Assembly: GCA_036387135.1 (NCBI GenBank)
Contig: DASVUH010000066.1
Location: 1 to 64,000 of the forward strand
Length of the DNA stretch: 64,000 nt
Reading direction: 5' to 3'
From: JALZCH01 sp036387135
GTDB lineage: Bacteria > Acidobacteriota > Blastocatellia > Pyrinomonadales > Pyrinomonadaceae
Part shown: positions 42,515 through 51,067 of the stretch, piece after piece
Layout of the letters: the number at the start of each line of letters is the position of its first letter
Numbering within the stretch: position 1 is the stretch's first letter
Made by a program: the position numbers and the translations under genes
The notes under the pieces: model-generated
Seen by the model: the letters and a program-made list of their open reading frames with translations, nothing else
The model's database searches: none
What the model was told of the DNA's origin: nothing

Positions 42515-44845
42515 TCAATTCGGGGTTTTTGCCAGGAAATAACCGCCGATGCTTGTTAATATTAATATCGGCGCCCATACAGCGATATAATCGGTCAAAA
42601 AACCCGAATATCCTAGTTGCTCAAAAAAAGCTGATAAAGCCATAAACCCCAGCCAGATTCCAAAAACATTAACCAAGGAAAGATTGGCTTTCCCGCTGCT
42701 CCCTCTTCTTCCGAAAGTCACCGCAAAAGGGGCGCTGAACAAAACAATGATAACCGGTAGAACAATCATCGTGAAATGCTTTTGCAAAGCAACTCTCAAA
42801 CGCCGTTTCTCACTGACGGAATCAGCCGTTTTCAAGCGCTCTTTCAAATCGCTCAACGACGCATAAAAAAATTTTGAACCGCTCAAGCTCAGCTCGCCGA
42901 CTCCCTCTTCCACTGCTTCGGTTTGAACCTCATCTTTATTTTCAACCTCAACCAAATTATTTTCCCACTTAACTTGCCGTGTTTTGTTCAATTGAATAAT
43001 GCCGTTCGCCCAGTTTCCCTGATCGGAACGCACCAAACGCTTTAAATGAAAACCGCCGTCTCCGAAATCATAAATCTCGACTTCCCTGAGTTCTGCGGTC
43101 TGATTCGTTTGGTTATTTTTATCGGTCACGAACGAATATATTTTCTCGGGCGCGGCAAACCAAAATCTTCCCTCCTGCGAAACAGCCGCCGCTCCGCCTT
43201 TTAACTGCGCTCGCAGCATGTCCTGCCGCTTATTAGTCTGCGGCAGAACATTTTCCTGCAGCGTCCAAGCCCCCCAACCGATTAATCCGCTTATGAAAAA
43301 AGCCGGAATCAACAAACGAAATACGTTTTGACCCGCGGCGCTCCAGGCAATAACTTCACTTCTTTTGGCTCTGATTCCGTAAGCAAACAAAACCGCCAAA
43401 AGGAGCGCCGAAGGCGTGACCTGAAAAACGACAATCGGCGAGATATAAAGCAGGTATTTACCCAAAATCTGAAAACCTGAAGGAGCTGCGGCGGCAAAAC
43501 GCCACAACTCAAAAGAAGTAAAAATCAAATAAAGAAATAACAGTCCCCCTGTGGCGAAAGCGAAATATTTCAATAAATCAACAATCATATCCCGGTTCAA
43601 CAACCCCGAAAGGGCAAACCGCAAACTCATATTTGGCTTGTTTTTAAAACCGCCGGTATTTAGCCGCGAAAACAATCCCTGGAAAAACGGCAAGCCGGTC
43701 GCCCTAAAACCGAGAAAGGCAAAACGACTCTTCCGAAAACCTTTTGAAAGCAGCCGTAACGAAAACAAAAAAGCCAGAGCTGGGGCTGTCCAGCTTCCCA
43801 GAAAAACCGGAACGCTCCCGGTCCTGGACATCTGCTCGAAGAAAAGCGAGATCAGGTAATAACAAACCATCACCAGCAACGCCAGAATTCCATTAAACCC
43901 GCGCCCTCCCCGCGCGTATCGCAAACTTAGAGCGACACCCAAAAAAGCAAAGACCAGCGGCGCACCCGCCAAAGAAACGCGGCGATGCCATAAAACTTCG
44001 GCGTCGCGTTTTTCTTTACCGTTTTTTTCACTTGCAAAAGCAGCCAGTTCATTTAGTCCCATTTCCTCCGGCGCGCGCTCCGCTTTCTGAAGCTTATCCA
44101 AAAGCTGCCGCCGTCCCATTTCCAGCGCCACACGCAGCGTGTTCACACGCTCAAGGGCAATCTGTTTGCCGCCGCCCAATGTTGTGACGACCGCATCCTG
44201 CAAAACGAGTTCCGATTGCTCGCCCGCCGAATCAATCTTTCCGCTTTTGGCGGTGATTAAACGAACCTGCCCGTTTTTTTCGCGGGCGTGAATAAAGACG
44301 CGCTCCCAAACGCCTTTTTCGCGGTTTCCTTCGCGCGTGTAAATTACGTATTTGGGAATTTCATTGTTAAAAACGCCGGGTTCGAGCGGCGATTCGAGCT
44401 TTGCCAGAGCAGCCTTGACGCCCACCTGGCGAACGAGCTGCGCGGATTTCGGAACGCCCTCGAAATTGATATAAAGAGTTAAAATCGTCAGAAAGAATCC
44501 GAGCAGAAGAGCGGGCGTGAGAATTTTAAAATTCGAGACGCCGGCGGCGCGCATGGCGATCAATTCGCTCTCGCCCTGCATTTGCCCGAGTCCGATCATT
44601 ACTCCCGTAAAAAGAGCCATCGGGCTGGTAAAAGCCAAAATGTTCGGCAGCAGAGCGACGAGCAGCTCCGAAATCAGGCTTGAAGGTATTTGAGCGCCGA
44701 ATAAAACATCAGAGAAGCGGCTGGCTTGCTGGAGCAGCAAAATTGCGGTCAGCAAAAACCAGGCGAGAAAAAAATACGGAACAATTGTTCGCCAAACGTA
44801 CCTTTCGATTACGGCTGTCCCGATTCCCAATTCTTTTCGCTCCAA
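42515..44845 (-). CDS. Fused LptF-LptG LPS export permease
   Basis: 776 residues, about twice a single LptF or LptG. Half one (residues 1-370) has YVWRTIVPYFFLAWFLLTAI, FTSPMALFTGVMIGLGQMQG and ESELIAMRAAGVS, the YjgP/YjgQ hallmark. Half two (about 405-776) repeats the topology (DLLKYFAFATGGLLFLYLIF; KRSEVIAWSAAGQNVFRL) with its own beta-jellyroll and final helices. Together they form the membrane core that LptB drives. The start lies 37 bp inside recO; TTG 44830 is an alternative. Fusion of both half-transporters in one chain is unusual in the proteobacterial models. Confidence 0.88.
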   Translation of the reverse strand: MERKELGIGTAVIERYVWRTIVPYFFLAWFLLTAILLLQQASRFSDVLFGAQIPSSLISELLVALLPNILAFTSPMALFTGVMIGLGQMQGESELIAMRAAGVSNFKILTPALLLGFFLTILTLYINFEGVPKSAQLVRQVGVKAALAKLESPLEPGVFNNEIPKYVIYTREGNREKGVWERVFIHAREKNGQVRLITAKSGKIDSAGEQSELVLQDAVVTTLGGGKQIALERVNTLRVALEMGRRQLLDKLQKAERAPEEMGLNELAAFASEKNGKEKRDAEVLWHRRVSLAGAPLVFAFLGVALSLRYARGGRGFNGILALLVMVCYYLISLFFEQMSRTGSVPVFLGSWTAPALAFLFSLRLLSKGFRKSRFAFLGFRATGLPFFQGLFSRLNTGGFKNKPNMSLRFALSGLLNRDMIVDLLKYFAFATGGLLFLYLIFTSFELWRFAAAAPSGFQILGKYLLYISPIVVFQVTPSALLLAVLFAYGIRAKRSEVIAWSAAGQNVFRLLIPAFFISGLIGWGAWTLQENVLPQTNKRQDMLRAQLKGGAAAVSQEGRFWFAAPEKIYSFVTDKNNQTNQTAELREVEIYDFGDGGFHLKRLVRSDQGNWANGIIQLNKTRQVKWENNLVEVENKDEVQTEAVEEGVGELSLSGSKFFYASLSDLKERLKTADSVSEKRRLRVALQKHFTMIVLPVIIVLFSAPFAVTFGRRGSSGKANLSLVNVFGIWLGFMALSAFFEQLGYSGFLTDYIAVWAPILILTSIGGYFLAKTPN

Positions 44846-45579
44846 TATTCGATTTCGCGGAGTAAAACCTGTTTGATTAATTTACGCGTAATTGCCGACA
44901 GCGGCGACAAAAATTCACGCTCAAAAGCGAATCGGGCGATAAACTCCGGCGGTGATAATCTGCGTGCCGCGCGCAGCAGAATGGCTTTGTCAGGCGTTAA
45001 AACGACTCCGCGCCCCCCTGCGGCGCACAAATCGCATAAAAATCGGTTTTCCGAAGACCAAACAATTCCCACGTCTGCCCCGATTCGGCATCTGCATTCT
45101 CCGCAGACAGTGCTGGCGGGCAGATAGCCCGTAAGCCGCAGAATCCACAATTCAAAATACAAAACACCCGCGGCGACTTTATTTTTATCGTCTGCGGCTT
45201 CGGCAACGGCTTTAAAACAAGCGCGAGCCATTCGATAAAGATTTTCGTTCGGTTCGTGCGGCGGCGAAAACTCCGCCAATAATTCTCCGAAATATGCCAA
45301 AGCCGCAACCAAATTAACGTTTTTGGCGAGATGAAAATAGGATTGTTTTAATTCAATGCTTCGTAAAATTCCGAGCTCGGCGTCTTCACGCCGATAAAAA
45401 GCGATTTCACCGACGCTGAACGGCTCGATGCTGCCGCTAAATCGGCTTTTGATTTTGCGTGCGCCCTTCACCACCAGCTTGATCATTCCATAATCCGGGG
45501 TCAAACAAGAAACAATCTTATCCGCTTCCGAAAGCGGGTAGCTTCTTAAAAATAAACATTCCGTTTGATAAATCTTCAC
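44809..45579 (-). CDS. recO: DNA repair protein RecO
   Basis: About 256 residues from GTG 45579 (VKIYQTECLFLRSYPLSEAD). TTG 45606 adds nine residues that do not fit the family. N-terminal OB-fold (LTPDYGMIKLVVKGARKIKS), helical domain and a zinc finger made by CGECRCRIG and FLCDLC. It works with RecF/RecR to load RecA on gaps coated with SSB. The 3' end overlaps the start of the LptF-LptG gene. Confidence 0.92.
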   Translation of the reverse strand: MKIYQTECLFLRSYPLSEADKIVSCLTPDYGMIKLVVKGARKIKSRFSGSIEPFSVGEIAFYRREDAELGILRSIELKQSYFHLAKNVNLVAALAYFGELLAEFSPPHEPNENLYRMARACFKAVAEAADDKNKVAAGVLYFELWILRLTGYLPASTVCGECRCRIGADVGIVWSSENRFLCDLCAAGGRGVVLTPDKAILLRAARRLSPPEFIARFAFEREFLSPLSAITRKLIKQVLLREIEYWSEKNWESGQP

Positions 45580-45648
45580 GGCGAAAATAATAAAAGTCGG
45601 GAACAATATTCACCGATGAGGCTCTAAATTCAGTTTTGAGCCGAGTTC

Positions 45649-45822
45649 TTAATTGTTTGGCAGAAAATAGAAAATCCAAGCCAAAATCAAGCCGATGCCG
45701 ACAAATTCACAAAAAACTTTTGTCGCGTATAAGATTCTGGATTTAATGTCGCCGTTTGCCACCGCCCCAAAAACGCCGGCAACAAAAAAAGCGAAGGCGA
45801 TAAAAAGCAAAAATTGAGTCAT
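45649..45822 (-). CDS. 57-residue membrane protein, unknown
   Basis: ATG 45822 overlaps the TGA of the upstream membrane-protein gene (ATGA), and the frame ends with TAA at 45651-45649. Two membrane helices: residues about 4-21 (FLLFIAFAFFVAGVFGAV) and about 37-54 (VFCEFVGIGLILAWIFYF), joined by a short polar loop with a basic patch (NGDIKSR). Translational coupling and clean topology support a real gene despite its size. No family is recognised. Confidence 0.65.
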   Translation of the reverse strand: MTQFLLFIAFAFFVAGVFGAVANGDIKSRILYATKVFCEFVGIGLILAWIFYFLPNN

Positions 45823-46214
45823 TCTTTTCTCCCCAGCGCGATGTCTGCAACATCCAAAATCGAAAGATAATTTAACAATCCGGCGGCGGCGAGAAACCTG
45901 ACGCCATATTCAAAAGTCGGAGTTTTCAGAGCGTCTTGAATCTGCAGCAAAGTTGCGCCTCCGCCTAAAAGAAACTGAAAAAGAAAAAACGCTCCGTTCC
46001 CCAAAGTCGAAAAAAGATGAAAACGGTGCATCATAAGCCCCTGTTCGGCACCGGTCTGAAACAAAAACGCGCCTTTTAGCGTCAAGCCGACAATTAACAT
46101 GGAAACGACCACTCCGCAAATTAATATTCCCCGCCCCCAACGCTTTAACAATAGATGCCCCAAACCCGGAACGATCCAGGCTGCAGCACAATAAACAAAT
46201 AATCTTGAATTCAT
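45819..46214 (-). CDS. Small polytopic membrane protein, unknown
   Basis: About 131 residues from ATG 46214, whose ribosome site GGGAG lies just upstream; ATG 46226 would place that site inside the gene. Three to four hydrophobic helices, with the loop WIVPGLGHLLLKRWGRGI near the N-terminus, a motif common in small TM2-like/DUF-type membrane proteins (P-G-x-G-H-x-x-x-x-R-x-x-G). Coupled by 4 bp to the 57-residue gene. Function unknown. Confidence 0.7.
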   Translation of the reverse strand: MNSRLFVYCAAAWIVPGLGHLLLKRWGRGILICGVVVSMLIVGLTLKGAFLFQTGAEQGLMMHRFHLFSTLGNGAFFLFQFLLGGGATLLQIQDALKTPTFEYGVRFLAAAGLLNYLSILDVADIALGRKE

Positions 46215-46326
46215 CCGATCTCCCATTTAACTTTAACTGTCAGAGTTGAGACACAAAAACAAAAACCTTAAAAGAAAAACACTTAATTCACAATCCTAAA
46301 GAAATTACATTAACCGGATAAAACCT

Positions 46327-47508
46327 TTAGTACAACAAAATAGGTTCCCGCCGGTCAACAAACGCTTGAATATCATTTTGCCAGGAAGCGGTAAGTCGTT
46401 CAATTGACGTTTTATTTTCAATCGCGCGCCTGATCTCATCCGTTCCGCTGATTACGTCAAAAGGATTTTTATCGTAAACATATTCGTATGGAGGATTTTT
46501 CCATTTAAACTCTTCTCCATAAAGCTCAACAATCGCTTTAACCATTTCCAGCCCTGATCGCACCGGCTGAAACGTCTCTCTGTCTAAAACGTGAAGCTGA
46601 ACTCCGCCGCAGGTCTTGCCTGCGTGTTTTTGAAAGGTCGGCTGAAATTCGGCGGCTCTGAAATAAACACCCGGCAACTTTAAAGAATTCAGTTTTGCGG
46701 CAAATTGCTGGGAATTAATATAAGGCGCTCCGACAAACTCAAACGGTCTTGTCGTTCCGCGCCCTTCCGAAACCTGCGTACCTTCAAAAAACACCGTCGC
46801 GGGGAAAACCGCTGCAGTATCAACCGTCGGCATATTCGGAGACGGCAAAACCCATGGAGCATCGGTTTCATCAAGCCACAATTGCCGTTCCCAACCTCGC
46901 ATCGGGACAATTTCAAGCTCACACTCGATGTTAAAGTATTCCTTAAAGAACAATGCTAACTCGCCTATTGTCAATCCATGCCGCACAGGAATCGGATACA
47001 TTCCGACGAATGAAGCCCAATTCGGGTCGAGAACGTTTCCTTCAATTGAGATGCCGTTAATCGGATTCGGGCGATCACAAACGATAACCTTTTTTCCAAG
47101 CCGACCGGCAACTTTCATACAATTCGCCATTGTATAAACGAACGTATAAATCCGGCACCCGACATCCTGTAAATCGCATACTAAAATATCAATGTTCTCC
47201 AGCATCTCGTCGGTCGGCTCGCGCGTCTCCGAATAAAGCGAGTAAACCGGCAAATCGGTCGCCGAATCCATCGAATGTCCGGTTTCAATCATATTATCCT
47301 GAACATCGCCTCTGATCCCGTGCTGCGGTCCGAACAAAGCGGTCAAATTTATTTCCGCCTTTTGATATAACAGGTCTGCGGCATGATGAAAACTACGATT
47401 AACCGACGCTTGATTGCAAAGAAGCCCGACTCTGGCATTTTTCAAGAGCGGTAACTCGTCTCCCAAAAGACGCTCGATTCCCAATTGTATTTTTTTTCCT
47501 GATTTCAT
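46327..47508 (-). CDS. NamZ-type exo-beta-N-acetylmuramidase (DUF1343, GH171)
   Basis: About 393 residues from ATG 47508, 4 bp after the previous gene. A longer in-frame extension reads inside that gene and is not family-like. Conserved segments: VGLLCNQASVNRSFHHA, LFGPQHGIRGDVQDNM, LPVYSLYSETREPTDEML, CDLQDVGCRIYTFVYTM, DRPNPINGISIEGN and EGRGTTRPFEFVGAPYI. Members of this family (Bacillus YbbC/NamZ) release N-acetylmuramic acid from the non-reducing end of peptidoglycan fragments. No signal peptide is evident from this start, so cytosolic action or a wrong start is possible. It complements the NagZ-like GH3 at 3.9 kb. Confidence 0.88.
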   Translation of the reverse strand: MKSGKKIQLGIERLLGDELPLLKNARVGLLCNQASVNRSFHHAADLLYQKAEINLTALFGPQHGIRGDVQDNMIETGHSMDSATDLPVYSLYSETREPTDEMLENIDILVCDLQDVGCRIYTFVYTMANCMKVAGRLGKKVIVCDRPNPINGISIEGNVLDPNWASFVGMYPIPVRHGLTIGELALFFKEYFNIECELEIVPMRGWERQLWLDETDAPWVLPSPNMPTVDTAAVFPATVFFEGTQVSEGRGTTRPFEFVGAPYINSQQFAAKLNSLKLPGVYFRAAEFQPTFQKHAGKTCGGVQLHVLDRETFQPVRSGLEMVKAIVELYGEEFKWKNPPYEYVYDKNPFDVISGTDEIRRAIENKTSIERLTASWQNDIQAFVDRREPILLY

Positions 47509-47512
47509 TTTA

Positions 47513-48262
47513 CTAAACGTTTCTTCCGCGTTCTTTACCTGCTGCTGCGACGAATTTGTCGAAGATTGATTTGGACATTTCATCGGACTGGAAACAAATT
47601 TCAGGATGCCACTGAACTCCCAAATTAAATCTTCCAGGGCGGGAATCTTCGATTGCCTCAATGATGCCGTCCGTTGCCGTTGCCGAGACGAAAAGGTTCT
47701 CGCCGATTTGAGAAACGGCTTGGTGGTGATGGCTGTTGACTAAAACTCTATTTTTTCGCTTCGAATCAAAGAGCAGACTGTTTTCCGCGATGGTAATCCA
47801 ATGCGAAAGCCTCTCGCGCGGATCGCCTTGCTGATGATTCAATGAATTCGGTCTTTCTCTTTCAATATCCTGAATGATTCTCCCTCCGCGAAAAACATTT
47901 AATAACTGCATTCCGTAACAAATCCCGAGCACCGGAACGTTCATTTCATCGGCGAGCTTTAATAAAATCAAATCATTTTCGTCCCGCAGAGGTGAAACTG
48001 CGCCTAAGCCGGGTTTCGGTTCTTCTCCATATCTGAGCGGGTCTATGTCCCCGCCGCCGGGCAATAAAATTCCGTCAAGCAAATTCAGGATATTTTTAAG
48101 ATAATCTTTGTTAGGCAATAAACTTAAATGAACCGGGACGCCGCCGGCGCAATCAATCGCTTCGGCGTAATCGGAAGGCAGGTGCAAATGCCGGTTGGAA
48201 ACGCCGAAACGCATTGAAATACCGATCAGCGGCTTTTTATTTGTGGTATTTTTGTGATTCAT
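47513..48262 (-). CDS. Class I glutamine amidotransferase-fold hydrolase (peptidase C26, PuuD-like)
   Basis: 249 residues. Catalytic motifs: ILLPGGGDIDPLRYGEEP, nucleophile Cys in VLGICYGMQLLNVFRGG, and the His-Glu dyad in GVQWHPE. This is the gamma-glutamyl-GABA hydrolase family. The physiological substrate is unproven. In E. coli PuuD acts in putrescine breakdown, but no other putrescine gene is present here. Operonic with the NamZ gene downstream (4-bp gap), so a cell-wall peptide role is possible (inference). Confidence 0.88.
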   Translation of the reverse strand: MNHKNTTNKKPLIGISMRFGVSNRHLHLPSDYAEAIDCAGGVPVHLSLLPNKDYLKNILNLLDGILLPGGGDIDPLRYGEEPKPGLGAVSPLRDENDLILLKLADEMNVPVLGICYGMQLLNVFRGGRIIQDIERERPNSLNHQQGDPRERLSHWITIAENSLLFDSKRKNRVLVNSHHHQAVSQIGENLFVSATATDGIIEAIEDSRPGRFNLGVQWHPEICFQSDEMSKSIFDKFVAAAGKERGRNV

Positions 48263-48355
48263 AAAGGAAGCTGGCTGAACGAAGTTTTAAATTCAGCAAT
48301 TGTGAATTACCATCAAATAAAGTTTAAGGCAATTTACCGAACCGCGCAAAGTCCA

Positions 48356-49531
48356 ATGGAAATCAACCTATTATTAAAAGCAACCAAAAGCGTTAAGATA
48401 TTGCTTAATCTTAATCGCTTAAAAACAAACGATTCTTTAAACAAAAAAACGCGATTTGAAAATTCCGGTTTCGCCTCCTTTTTGTGTCTCGTTTTAATTG
48501 CATTGACGCTCCTAATAAATTACGGGTGCGGGAAACGGCGACCGCCGCTTCCGCCCGCCGCTACGCGCCCAATTAATCAAACGGGTTTTACTGTTTCTCA
48601 ACAGGGAACAAGAATCGCTCTTTCGATTCCGCTCAAATATAGTAACGCCGGTTCGAGACCGCGGCAGATAGACATTTTCAGACTAGCCGAGTCAACTAAC
48701 TCGCCGTTGTTTTTGACCGAAGATGAATTTGCCTCGCGCAGCACACAAGTCGGGTCAATTCAATTATCCGACGTTCCGACCGAAACCGAAGCAGTCTTTT
48801 TTGACGTTATCACGCCCACTGCTCGGACGAGGCGTTTGCGTTATGCGGTGCGTTTTGTCAATCGAGAAAATCAAAAATCGCCGTTTTCAAATTTTATATT
48901 TTTCGAGCCTGTCTCAAATCCCGCCAAACCGCCGCTGCTCGTCGAACCAATCGTCTCTCAAACATCAATCAATTTACGGTGGCAGGCGCCTTTGGAAAAT
49001 GTTGACGACACAAAACCCGCCAATCTCCTGGGCTATAATCTTTACCGTAAATCGAATAAAACCGGGAAACCGTCGCAGCTTAACGCTTCCCTGCTCTCCA
49101 CATCCGATTTTGAAGATAAAAATTTTAAATTCGGCGAGGAATACCAATATTTTGTCCGAGCTGTTTCCGCAGGTGTCAATGGAATTCAAGTCGAGAGCGG
49201 CGATTCAAACACAGCAAGAATCGTCCCAAAAGACGTTTTTCCGCCGCGCCCGCCCGAAGGCTTGACGATTGCCGCGGCACCGGGAAATCTATCAGTATTT
49301 TTTGCCGCGAACGCCGAACCGGATGTTATCGGTTACAATATTTTTAGAACGACTGACTCTCAGACGCCGCCTGAACGTTGGCAAAAATTAAACGGCGATC
49401 CCCTTTCGGCGACCAGCTATCAGGATACAAAAGTCGAATCGGGGCTAAGATATTATTATTATGTTGTGGCGGTTGATTCAGCCGGAAACGTGAGCCAGCC
49501 TTCTGAAAGTGTTTCCGAATTGGTACCTTAA
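48356..49531 (+). CDS. Lipoprotein with fibronectin type III domains
   Basis: About 391 residues from ATG 48356 (TTG 48401 is an alternative giving a shorter leader). A hydrophobic segment (FLCLVLIALTLLINYGC) ends at Cys, followed by GKRRPPLPP, the typical post-Cys stretch of lipoproteins; the lipobox itself is imperfect. Three beta-sandwich units follow, the last two clearly FN3-like (SINLRWQAPLENVD ... LGYNLYRKSNKTGKPSQLN; LSVFFAANAEPDVIGYNIFR ... YYYYVVAVDSAGNVSQPS). An outer-membrane surface or periplasmic role is likely. It ends 4 bp before the FAH gene. Confidence 0.75.
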   Translation: MEINLLLKATKSVKILLNLNRLKTNDSLNKKTRFENSGFASFLCLVLIALTLLINYGCGKRRPPLPPAATRPINQTGFTVSQQGTRIALSIPLKYSNAGSRPRQIDIFRLAESTNSPLFLTEDEFASRSTQVGSIQLSDVPTETEAVFFDVITPTARTRRLRYAVRFVNRENQKSPFSNFIFFEPVSNPAKPPLLVEPIVSQTSINLRWQAPLENVDDTKPANLLGYNLYRKSNKTGKPSQLNASLLSTSDFEDKNFKFGEEYQYFVRAVSAGVNGIQVESGDSNTARIVPKDVFPPRPPEGLTIAAAPGNLSVFFAANAEPDVIGYNIFRTTDSQTPPERWQKLNGDPLSATSYQDTKVESGLRYYYYVVAVDSAGNVSQPSESVSELVP

Positions 49532-49535
49532 ATTT

Positions 49536-50309
49536 ATGAAAATATGTCGTTTTATTTCCAAAGATTCAAAAAATCCGCAATTCGGCATTCTTACTGATGA
49601 GCTGATTGAGCCGATTTCTGCGCGTGACGTTTTCGCCGGTAATTTTCAGGTTGGTGAGGCGATTGGTCTGTCAGATGCACGTCTTTTACCGCCGGTCGCG
49701 CCTTCAAAAATTGTTTGCGTCGGGCGGAATTACGCCGAACACGCTCGAGAACTTGGCAACGAAGTCCCCAAAGAACCGCTTTTATTTCTCAAAGCCCCGA
49801 CTTCGCTCATTGTCGGCGGAGAGCCAATTATTATTCCGCCTCAATCACAACAGGTTGAACATGAAGGCGAGCTTGCCGTCGTTATCGGACGCGCCACTAA
49901 AAATCTCGGCGAAAATGAAAATCCGTTTGATTACATCTTCGGTTACGCTTGTTTGAATGATGTAACCGCCAGAGATTTACAGCGAAAAGACGTTCAATTC
50001 ACCCGCGCCAAATCTTTCGACACATTTTGTCCGGTCGGTACTTTTGTGGAAACCGATTTAAATCCGTCGAACATCAATCTACAGGTGCGCGTCAACGGCT
50101 CGCTCAGACAAAGCGGCAACACAGATCAAATGGTGTTTCCGGTCCCCGAATTGATACGTTATATCTCGCATCAGATGACACTTTTACCCGGAGATCTGAT
50201 TGCGACGGGTACGCCTTCCGGCGTCGGTCAATTAAAAGACGGCGAGACAGTCGAAGTTGAGATCGAAGGAATTGGCGTTTTAAGCAATCCTGTTAGAAAA
50301 TCAGAATAA
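49536..50309 (+). CDS. Fumarylacetoacetate hydrolase family protein
   Basis: 257 residues from ATG 49536. FAH-fold motifs: VCVGRNYAEHARELGNEVPK, the metal ligands in EHEGELAVVIG and NDVTARDLQ, KSFDTFCPVGTFVET, and the C-terminal GDLIATGTPSGVGQLKDGE. The family includes hydrolases, decarboxylases and isomerases of 2-oxo/4-ene acids. The substrate cannot be assigned. Spacing of 4 bp to the FN3 gene and 16 bp to the transaldolase-like gene suggests one operon. Confidence 0.88.
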   Translation: MKICRFISKDSKNPQFGILTDELIEPISARDVFAGNFQVGEAIGLSDARLLPPVAPSKIVCVGRNYAEHARELGNEVPKEPLLFLKAPTSLIVGGEPIIIPPQSQQVEHEGELAVVIGRATKNLGENENPFDYIFGYACLNDVTARDLQRKDVQFTRAKSFDTFCPVGTFVETDLNPSNINLQVRVNGSLRQSGNTDQMVFPVPELIRYISHQMTLLPGDLIATGTPSGVGQLKDGETVEVEIEGIGVLSNPVRKSE

Positions 50310-50325
50310 TAACGGAGGAAGATTT

Positions 50326-50976
50326 ATGAAATTTTTTATTGATACGGCTAATTTAAACGAAATTCGGGAATGTGCCGAAATGGGGCTGATTGACGGGGTG
50401 ACGACAAATCCCAGCCTTATTGCCAAAGAAGCGGGCGTTGATTTCAAAGAACATATCGCGGCGATTTGCCAAATCACGCCCGGCGATGTTTCCGCCGAAG
50501 TTACCAGCCTGGACGCTGAAGGAATGATTCGCGAAGGACGTGAATACGCGAAAATAGCGCCGAATGTGGTCGTCAAATGCCCGCTCACGCTCGATGGTTT
50601 GAAAGCCACCCGCGCGCTCGATTCAGAAGGCATTAAGGTCAACGTCACGCTTTGTTTTTCAGCATCACAAGCGATTCTGGCGGCGAAAGCCGGGGCGACT
50701 TATATTTCGCCTTTTATCGGCAGACTAGATGACATTTCGCACAACGGTTTGCAGCTCATCGCGGAAATCGTCGAGATTTACAACAATTACAGTTGGAAAA
50801 CACAGGTTCTCGCGGCGAGCATCCGCAGCCCGATGCATCTGGTTGAATCCGCGCGGATGGGCGCTCACGTTTCGACGATTCCGTATAAAGTGATTCTGCA
50901 ACTGGTCAAACATCCTTTGACAGATTCCGGCGTCGAGCAGTTTTTGTCCGATTGGAAGAAAAGCGGACGCGGTTAA
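50326..50976 (+). CDS. Transaldolase/fructose-6-phosphate aldolase (small type)
   Basis: 216 residues, ATG 50326 after GGAGG. MKFFIDTANLNEIRE and GLIDGVTTNPSLIAKEAG are the family N-terminus. Schiff-base Lys84 is in VVVKCPLT, and later segments NVTLCFSASQAILAAKAGA, YISPFIGRLDD and AASIRSPMHLVESARMGA are conserved. Short members act as transaldolase in the pentose phosphate pathway or as F6P aldolase; the two are hard to separate by eye. Followed by a long hairpin. Confidence 0.92.
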   Translation: MKFFIDTANLNEIRECAEMGLIDGVTTNPSLIAKEAGVDFKEHIAAICQITPGDVSAEVTSLDAEGMIREGREYAKIAPNVVVKCPLTLDGLKATRALDSEGIKVNVTLCFSASQAILAAKAGATYISPFIGRLDDISHNGLQLIAEIVEIYNNYSWKTQVLAASIRSPMHLVESARMGAHVSTIPYKVILQLVKHPLTDSGVEQFLSDWKKSGRG

Positions 50977-51004
50977 AGTTATAGCCATTACGGCTAAAAC
51001 ATTA

Positions 51005-51054
51005 ATAAAGGCACAGAGAGAGTGAGATATAAAGAATAAGCTCTGTGCCTTTAT
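51005..51054 (+). terminator. Long hairpin after the transaldolase-like gene
   Basis: ATAAAGGCACAGAG (51005-51018)/CTCTGTGCCTTTAT (51041-51054), a perfect 14-bp stem with a 22-base loop. It ends 14 bp before the next ATG, so it separates the two transcripts. Confidence 0.7.
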
Positions 51055-51067
51055 CATTATGTAATCA

